In this document: positions 8,146 through 13,329 of the stretch, piece by piece
Layout of the letters: each line of letters begins with the position of its first letter
Numbering within the stretch: the first letter of the stretch is position 1
Source: Pilaira anomala
Taxonomy: Eukaryota > Mucoromycota > Mucoromycetes > Mucorales > Mucoraceae
Assembly (NCBI GenBank): GCA_025716855.1
Contig: JAIXMQ010000202.1
Span: forward strand, 1 to 13,329
DNA length: 13,329 nt
Direction of reading: 5' to 3'
Translations under genes and position numbers: made by a program
The notes under the pieces: generated by a model
Seen by the model: only the letters and a program-made list of their open reading frames with translations
Told to the model about the DNA's origin: nothing
Databases searched by the model: none

Positions 8146-8600
8146 TTGGGCTCATATGATAAAACTTGTTTATTGTTATCTTACATATCGCCATTGTTGT
8201 TTATTTTCTCTTATATTAATTAAAAAGGCATTCTTCTCTACTATTAGAATGAACCTCTTTTTCAAATGATATACTTATGATGATAAGTGTAATATATCTG
8301 CTGAAAACCATTCTTCTATTTGAACACATGATGTGCTGGGTGTACAAAGCCAGACACATGCAAAAAAAAAAAAAAAAAAAAAAACCGTTTATTGTTGGAA
8401 GTCGGGAAAACATGCGGTGTACTTTATGTAAAAATGCTTGTATTTTTTTTTTTTAAAAAAAATGTATCGGTTAAAACCTAACACTACAAAACCAAAAGAT
8501 TATAATTTTTATACACAATGCTTTGATACAGCATCTACTTAAAGCTTATTAGTTCTTCAATTATTAGCGTATTTATTTACATGTGGGTCTCTTGTCATGA

Positions 8601-8687
8601 GTAGTGAACTACTAACGCACACGACGTTACTCAAATCGACACGATAAAGATTTGAGTAACCGACAATTTCCCAAAAACCTCTGGTTT
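8601..8687. repeat. Cluster of three inverted repeats, one with 12-bp perfect arms
   Basis: GTAGT-ga-ACTAC at 8601-8612; GTTACTCAAATC (8626-8637) against GATTTGAGTAAC (8649-8660) with an 11-nt loop; AAACC-tct-GGTTT at 8675-8687. The stretch is richer in G and C than its flanks. Confidence 0.55.
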
Positions 8688-8948
8688 CAAACAGGATTAA
8701 CTTTTTTGTTTTTGCATGATTTTTTTTTCTTTCTTTTCAAATCTCACCCGGGTTTATAATTAAAATAGGGTGTTTTACTTTTGAAGGCTAATAATATCTG
8801 GTAGTCAATTCAAAATGTATATAAATATCAAACTTTTTTTGTTTTTTTGTTTGTGGTCAAGGAAATGATATCATTGAATGTTACATACATAAGAAATAAA
8901 TAGAAAGAGGGATTTGAGCAATTTAATAACGAATGGAAGTTTTTTGTT

Positions 8949-8981
8949 AACGACTGCAACTAAAATCTCTTTTTAGTCGTT
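8949..8981. repeat. Alternative hairpins with AGTCGTT/ACTAAAA arms
   Basis: AACGACT (8949-8955) pairs with AGTCGTT (8975-8981), and ACTAAAA (8959-8965) pairs with TTTTAGT (8971-8977). The two pairings share bases and so exclude each other. Confidence 0.35.
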
Positions 8982-9307
8982 GAAGATAAATTGTCGATTA
9001 GACTTTTTCGAGCCTTTTTGTTTTGTTTTGTTTTTTTTTTATTGGGGAAACTTAAAATATGGTGTAAATCCTTCGAAATTTAAACACTACAAAATCTCCT
9101 AGTTACTAATTCAAAGAAAGATAAAGAAATAGAGTTAAGCTTTTATTATTAGGAAGGGGAGAGAGCTTTTTTTCTTCGTTTACAATAAAAAAAAAAAAAA
9201 TTAAAAAAAGGTGCATGTAGCTAGATTTATCGCTCTTTACTTTACCGTTATTTTTATTTTTTTTATTTTGCCACCTTTTTTTTCACCTTTTTTGACAAGA
9301 CACACAG

Positions 9308-9337
<30 letters not shown>
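9308..9337 (+). promoter_or_regulatory. Poly(dA) tract A30 upstream of NADAR-PAH gene
   Basis: An uninterrupted A30 ends 46 bp before the start codon, matching the long tract before the UEV gene. Such tracts commonly exclude nucleosomes. Confidence 0.4.
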
Positions 9338-9341
<4 letters not shown>

Positions 9342-9382
9342 AGAAGAAAAATAGAGCAGAACAAATAAAAATAACGTAAAAC

Positions 9383-10541
9383 ATGACCAACAAGAGTTGT
9401 TTGAATAATCAGTTTACCAATGATTTTATAGTGGACGATCAAGATGAAGTGAATTCACCGGAACCAGTGTATGCAAGCGAAGGGTTTGGCGGGATTAACC
9501 AAGATTTTCGAGAAGACACGACGTTTATATTAGATATTGAATCGTCGAGTAAACAACCAGGTACTTTGACAGGTGAACAATGTCCCATGGCAGACTTGGT
9601 TAATAACAGTTATGATTATCTTTCTACTCAGTACCCACATTGGCGTCGTATGCTTTCCGATGAATATATGCGTGATACCAAACTGGACGATACCAGTACC
9701 AATCAACAAAAACTAAAGACAACAGCACAGTTGGTCATGTTACATATTGATGATCATGCTTGGGCTTCCATTGTCCATTACCTCACCGCTTCTAAATTCA
9801 TCTCTCAACCCGAATTCTATCTTTCTCTCGCATTGGACTCGGGGGAAGCAACAAGTCAATTAACTGCAGCTCAAGTCAAGCAATTAGCTAAAGCCAAGGC
9901 TCATTTATTAAGCCAGGAACAAGAAAAAGATTGGTACGATAACAGAAAAGTAGAGGCTTGGAGACGTGCTCTCTTGGCCAAATTTGCTCAGAATGAAGAC
10001 CTTCAGAGAGCGTTGATTTTAACAGGTTGGTCGAAATTGGTGGATAAACATGGTCGAGTTCAACATTTATTGATGTGGGTAAGAGCTGTTTTAAGAGGTG
10101 ATCAAAAGGAAACTCCTACAAATGAAGTGATACCAAAGAGTGTTGTGAAAGAAGATACTCAGTTGAATCAAAACAATAAGAGCGTTGATGAGGTAGTTAC
10201 TAATTTTCTTTATTGTTTTTCTTTATTTTTTTTTAAAAAAAAAAAGAAGGCTCGTCTTTAATCATTAATTTTTTTTTTTTTTAAAAAAAAAAAGGTACTT
10301 CGCGTGATTGAGGGATTATTTGGAAAAGATAAACAACATGTATTATCGTCTATTCTTGGAGCTCAACAACAACAGCAACAACAGCAACAACTAGAACAAC
10401 AACAACAACAACAAAAAAAGATTATTGAACCCAAGGTAGTAGAAATGAAAGATGCAGTGGGTTATTTGGAACAAATCAAGACAGATGAACCACCACAAAC
10501 TTATAACAAATTTCTTGCCATTATGACCGATTTTAGATCAG

Positions 10542-10582
<41 letters not shown>

Positions 10583-10847
10583 TGTTTATTGATTCATGCT
10601 AAAAAAAGTGGAAACTCAAATTTATTTATTTATTTATTTTAGGATTAATACCCCTCAAGTGTTGGAACGCGTTACATTATTGTTTAAGGGAAAACCTTGG
10701 TTAATTCGTAACTTTTTAATGTTTTTACCACCAGGTCATATTCTTGATTTATCACCCGAAAACAAATTGAATTCAATCTATATTACTTCTCCAAATGGTA
10801 AAAAAATTATTATCAATACAGACGAAGGAAAAGTGTTGTTTGAATAA
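9383..10847 (+). CDS. NADAR-like (YbiA/DUF1768) domain fused to a Sin3-type PAH domain
   Basis: Three exons, join(9383..10192,10295..10545,10643..10847), with matching phases, give 421 residues. Residues 1-75 are acidic and probably disordered. Residues about 117-240 match the NADAR pattern in order: HAWASIVHYLTASKF (125-139), FYLSLALDSG (145-154), WRRALLAKFAQNEDLQRALI (193-212), TGWSKLV, and a final LLMWVRAVLRG helix. A Gln tract follows (nine Q, LE, six Q; 294-310), then a PAH domain (about 321-386: DAVGYLEQIKTDEPPQTYNK, TPQVLERVTLLFKGKPWLI, FLMFLPPGH). NADAR proteins are ADP-ribose-linked glycosidases; PAH domains bind transcription-factor helices in Sin3 corepressors. The family motif glutamate (S-x-E-H-Y) is Val131 here, so catalysis is doubtful. 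A nuclear role is inference. Intron 1 begins GAG|GTAGTT and intron 2 begins AA|GTAAAA; both contain long A/T tracts. Confidence 0.8.
10360..10415 (+). repeat. Interrupted CAA/CAG repeat coding polyglutamine
   Basis: CAA/CAG codons encode nine Gln, then Leu-Glu, then six Gln, in the linker before the PAH domain. Confidence 0.9.
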
Positions 10848-10848
10848 A
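10843..10848 (+). terminator. Poly(A) signal AATAAA overlapping NADAR-PAH stop
   Basis: The end reads GAA TAA A; the hexamer spans the last codon and the stop. Confidence 0.5.
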
Positions 10849-10987
10849 GTTCTTTTTATTATGATTACTTGTTATTGGTTTAAACTAATGCGATACCATA
10901 TCGAATCACCATAACAATACTAAAGGTTATTATAATATAATTCTCGTTAATTTTTAAAAAAAATACAATGCACTTTTTTTTTTTTTG

Positions 10988-11305
10988 TTACCTTAATAAA
11001 GTAACAAGTCCTGCAGGCATAAATTTACGGCCACGATAGAATCGAGGACCCATTACGGATAAAAGTAATAAACTGTTGATCAATGCTAAAATTTTAGTGT
11101 CGAGATAAGCGCCATAAGCAGCTAAAAAGCCAAAAATGGCACCAGCTAAAAGTGACATGGTACTGCCAGCTGCAATATATCTTATTAGTACATATATTTG
11201 CAGACGTCTTTTTTTTTTTTTTTAAGTCTCTTTACCTTTAAGATACCCAATAGCACCACCGGAAAAGACAATAAGTCCATAGAGGTAACCAATAATGTCA
11301 GTCAT
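10988..11305 (-). CDS. TMEM14: TMEM14 family (UPF0136) small membrane protein
   Basis: Two exons, complement(join(10988..11169,11236..11305)), give 83 residues, a little shorter than animal TMEM14 proteins. Seen: a first helix (MTDIIGYLYGLIVFSGGAIG, then YLKAGS), a second (SLLAGAIFGFLAAYGAY) and a third (ILALINSLLLLSVMG), then the family C-terminal block RFYRGRKFMPAGLVTLLR. The last block and the GGAIGYLKAGS turn are diagnostic for UPF0136. In animals TMEM14C is a mitochondrial inner-membrane protein needed for porphyrin transport in heme synthesis; the role of the fungal member is inferred at most. The intron (11170-11235, 66 nt) has GTAAAG and TTGCAG borders. It is convergent with the NADAR-PAH gene (140 bp apart). 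No poly(A) hexamer overlaps its TAA. Confidence 0.9.
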
Positions 11306-12060
11306 TATAAAGATGTAGTAGACAACAACAAAAAGTTTAATTTCTCTGGAAATCGTGTTTTTTTATGCTCCGTATTTATTGCTCGTTTGTGACGTAGCTT
11401 TTAAGACGAGATCTGTATGCTAAATGAACGATAAGGTATTTAAGTATTAAATGCAGATTTAGCTTCTCAAATTAGCCTTATAAATATACTTAATGAAGAC
11501 TTTTTATAAAGACTTGAGCCACTAAATGAGAAATAGCATATCTGCAAGATCCTGACATAAGACATATTTAATTTAATGGAATAAATTAAATTGAGTGAAT
11601 ACTTGGGACACTATAATCCGCATCACAAAAAAAAAAAGCGATTTGTAGTGTAGATGAGCTTATGTGGTGCCTTTTGAGCTTTATGCATTAACCAAAGGTT
11701 TCATAGAGCTAATGTTGTGCTTAAACTTTTTATCAACTGTATCAGTTCAAGTTTAGTTCTAAATAAACACAAATATTTTGCTAATAGATTTTTGCAATGA
11801 ATTAAAGATATATAATAACAGAAAAAAAAAAGCCTACTGTGTGGTTAACTAAGATAAATATTAAGATATACATAAATAATAATAATAATAATAATAATAA
11901 AAAAGTCTACATAGTTGTAAAAAAAATGATGTAATCTTGAGGGCAATCTTGAGGGAAACTTATTAGATGGTACATAAGACAGGACACTTTAACAAAAAAG
12001 AATGGTTTTATTTATGTATGTCACAACATGTCAAAGGAAATTAAGCTTAATCTGGACTTT
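11306..12060. other. Intergenic region upstream of TMEM14
   Basis: No supported gene. It holds a TGACGTA element (11390-11396), an AT-rich inverted repeat (ATTTAATTTA 11566-11575 with TAAATTAAAT 11582-11591), an (AAT)n run at about 11875-11900, and a 12-bp direct repeat AATCTTGAGGGM at about 11933-11956. Confidence 0.55.
11390..11396 (+). promoter_or_regulatory. TGACGTA, CRE/bZIP-like element
   Basis: It lies 85 bp upstream of the TMEM14 start, the same spacing as the TGACGTG before the KKQEA-repeat gene. Confidence 0.35.
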
Positions 12061-12076
12061 TTGTTTATTACAATAG

Positions 12077-12154
12077 TTAATTAAAAAAAGTTACTAGTGC
12101 TTTAGCCTTTATAATCCGGAAAGAAAAAGTTTCTGAATTCAAAGTTTCCCAAGA
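12077..12154 (-). CDS. Possible 3' terminal exon of an unresolved minus-strand gene
   Basis: The minus-strand frame ending in TAA at 12077-12079 encodes a plausible non-low-complexity tail (TSASGPPRGLSWETLNSE, then TFSFRIIKAKALVTFFN), preceded by a possible acceptor TTTTTGAG. AATAAA follows eight bases after the stop (12064-12069), as expected for a gene end here. The frame stays open upstream to 12277, but that part runs into the duplicated segment. I recognise no family, and connection to the donor-bearing exons further right is only a guess. Confidence 0.3.
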   Translation of the reverse strand, partial: SWETLNSETFSFRIIKAKALVTFFN

Positions 12155-12221
12155 CAAACCACGAGGAGGTCCACTAGCTGAAGTCTCAAAAATAATAATG
12201 CAACGGATAAGTACAACAACA

Positions 12222-12416
12222 CAACAATCAATGATAATATTTTTCTTAGAGATGACTACCAAGATAAGAACCATCAATCCAACTCTCCCTTCGATATTCG
12301 TATGGTTTTACGTGCCATTACACCCAGGATTAAACTGCACGAACCGCTCGTAAACGAGGACGGAAGAGAAGGAGACAGGACTTACCAAGATAGAACATAC
12401 TCGCCAAAAAATAGAA
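12222..12416. repeat. Imperfect tandem duplication, copy 1
   Basis: Aligns with 12441-12645 at an offset of 229 bp (219 at the left edge, because of indels of about 7 and 3 bases). The block 12299-12381 is identical to 12528-12610 over 83 bp. It is visibly richer in G and C than the flanks and contains CTCGT-aa-ACGAG. A plus frame is open from 12182 to the TGA at 12455-12457 across this copy. Confidence 0.9.
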
Positions 12417-12440
12417 TCACTAACTGCTGCGATGTTGTGG

Positions 12441-12645
12441 CAACAATCAACCTTTGATCATAATACTTTCCTTTGAGATGACATCTACCGAGATGAGAAC
12501 CATCAATCCAACTCTCCCTACGATATCCGTATGGTTTTACGTGCCATTACACCCAGGATTAAACTGCACGAACCGCTCGTAAACGAGGACGGAAGAGAAG
12601 GAGACAGGACCCATCAAGATAGAGCATACTCGCCAGAAAATAGAA
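12441..12645. repeat. Imperfect tandem duplication, copy 2
   Basis: Second copy, with about ten substitutions (mainly transitions) outside the identical 83-bp core. The corresponding plus frame is open from 12477 to the TGA at 12657-12659, and one 3-base indel relative to copy 1 preserves it. Confidence 0.9.
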
Positions 12646-12689
12646 CTCACAAAACTTGATCATTGCTTTTACAAACCCGTTGCATTGCT

Positions 12690-12755
12690 GAAACTGTTAG
12701 AAACTGCTTGGAAACATAATATAAAAAAAAAATAACTTACCATCATAACAACAAC
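12690..12755 (-). repeat. Duplicated splice-donor cassette, copy A
   Basis: On the minus strand: GTTGTTGTTATGATG|GTAAGTT, a T-tract, then TTATGTTTCCAAGCAG and two TTTCTAACAG-like units. The donor GT falls at plus positions 12739-12740. Confidence 0.7.
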
Positions 12756-12821
12756 CGTTTTGTCCTTTTGATTTCAAGTTCCAGCAGATTACAAATAGCG
12801 ATATTTTTAAAATGAGTGTTA

Positions 12822-12899
12822 GAAACTGTTAGAAACTGTTTGGAAGCATAATAAATATATATAAAAAAAAAAAAAAAACTTACCATCATAACAACAACA
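12822..12899 (-). repeat. Duplicated splice-donor cassette, copy B
   Basis: Same order as copy A, about 132 bp to the right: GTTGTTATGATG|GTAAGTTTT (donor at 12882-12883), a longer T-tract, then TTATGCTTCCAAACAG and two TTTCTAACAG units. Confidence 0.7.
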
Positions 12900-13021
12900 A
12901 CTAAAGCAGCACCAGTATTAGTCAGAGCAATACCTATCATAGCAACACTTGTCATAGCAGCACCTGTCATAGCAACACCACCAGCCATAACAATAGCCGG
13001 TAACACTAAATAAGCAAACAC
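12884..13021 (-). CDS. Candidate exon: Ala/Gly-rich hydrophobic repeat frame, unrecognised
   Basis: A minus frame from about 13021 to the donor at 12883 encodes FAYLVLPAIVMAGG followed by pentamers of the type VAMTG/AAMTS/VAMIG/IALTN and ends LVVVVMM just before a perfect GTAAGT donor. This would be one or two membrane segments. A second minus frame over the same DNA is cysteine-rich (CCYDR/CCYDK pentamers, stop at 12918-12920). I cannot decide which, if either, is translated, and no upstream exon is clear. Confidence 0.3.
12917..12991. repeat. 15-bp minisatellite
   Basis: About five units of the type ACCTGTCATAGCAAC. Three are clear (12932-12946, 12947-12961, 12962-12976), with a degenerate unit on each side. 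Confidence 0.8.
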
Positions 13022-13329
13022 CCGGTGATGACAACAGAAAATCGATACTATGGCACCATATTAACTGTATCACAAATAGAACAAGATACCCGACAAAAGA
13101 AACCCAGAAGCAACTGGTATTCAAATCTTTAAATCTTTATGCAGCAATACACTTAACCTCCCAGAAGTAAACTTCTAGGACCAGGAACTATCCCATGGTA
13201 AGTTAATTACAGATGAAGAATAAAGAAATGTCGAGATCTATACTAATCTGCAAGTAGAGAACTAATGCATTACACTTCGAGAAGTGCTGATTGCGGCATG
13301 TCAAAACATTGTAAATGTTCCACGGTAAG
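13022..13329. other. Right-edge region, no supported gene
   Basis: Mixed composition with several short inverted repeats (AGAAGT-aa-ACTTCT near 13162-13175, CACTTC-ga-GAAGTG near 13275-13288, AACAT/ATGTT near 13305-13319) and donor-like GTAAG strings on the plus strand (about 13199 and 13325). The window ends before any of this can be assigned. Confidence 0.4.

Larger units (their letters stand above)
6571..9382. other. Gene-poor 2.8-kb intergenic region
   Basis: I see no convincing gene on either strand. The open frames of 60-84 codons here are low-complexity, start at weak positions and run across A/T tracts. The region holds a GT microsatellite (about 6652-6664), many homopolymers, several inverted repeats (6677-6692, 7486-7508, 8120-8145, 8601-8687, 8949-8981), and at its right end the promoter of the NADAR-PAH gene with an A30 tract. 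The stretch about 7670-8160 is less AT-biased than its surroundings and may hold a relic or an unrecognised RNA. No tRNA, 5S or spliceosomal snRNA signature was recognised. Confidence 0.6.

Noticed and set aside
8118..8310. Possible C/D snoRNA boxes (GTGATGA at 8118, ATGATGA at 8277 with CTGA at 8301)
   Set aside because: No box D at a suitable distance from the first, only 17 nt between C and CTGA in the second, and no convincing terminal stem.
11198..11392. Plus-strand frame of 64 codons
   Set aside because: Antisense of TMEM14 exon 1 and its promoter.
12917..12991. CRISPR-like array
   Set aside because: The units are contiguous 15-bp minisatellite copies with no spacers, in a eukaryotic nuclear context.
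13193..13329. Plus-strand GTAAG strings as exon ends at the right edge
   Set aside because: No open frame with coding character leads into either one, and the window stops there.

Overview
The window is nuclear DNA from a fungus, most likely an early-diverging AT-rich lineage such as Mucoromycota/Mucorales. The evidence is short introns (about 45-105 nt) with GTAAGT-like donors, conserved single-domain eukaryotic genes (NMNAT, Mms2-type UEV, GINS Psf1, complex I NDUFA11, TMEM14), and extreme A/T homopolymers and microsatellites. There is no sign of bacterial organisation. The lineage call is an inference from gene style, not a database match.

Layout, left to right. (1) The last exon of an unrecognised + strand gene (26-285). 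(2) A two-exon - strand gene (343-1442) for an N-terminally anchored, lysine-rich protein with a KKQEA repeat. (3) A seven-exon - strand NMN adenylyltransferase (1897-3086). (4) Divergent from it, a five-exon Mms2/UEV gene (3564-4280) that opens with a 10-nt coding exon. (5) A - strand 51-residue peptide with a signal sequence (4614-4769), unrecognised. (6) Divergent from it, intronless PSF1 (5239-5844). (7) Convergent with PSF1, a three-exon NDUFA11-like gene (5977-6570). (8) A 2.8-kb stretch with no convincing gene but several inverted repeats (6571-9382). (9) A three-exon + strand gene (9383-10847) that appears to join a NADAR-like (YbiA/DUF1768) domain, a glutamine-rich linker and a Sin3-type PAH domain. 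(10) Convergent with it, a two-exon TMEM14 gene (10988-11305). (11) A repeat-rich right end (about 12060-13329) with a tandem duplication of about 229 bp, a duplicated splice-donor cassette, a 15-bp minisatellite and possible exons of an unresolved - strand gene.

The genes are ordinary housekeeping neighbours rather than an operon. Functional links are loose: NMNAT makes NAD, the source of ADP-ribose, and NADAR-family domains act on ADP-ribose-type substrates; Mms2 and Psf1 both serve DNA replication or damage tolerance. The most interesting observations are the NADAR-PAH architecture, which lacks the usual motif glutamate; a recurrent fusion of the TAA stop codon with the poly(A) hexamer; the small secreted peptide; and a TGACGT element in several promoters. 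Exon boundaries were worked out by hand from splice consensus, frame and family similarity; no search was run.
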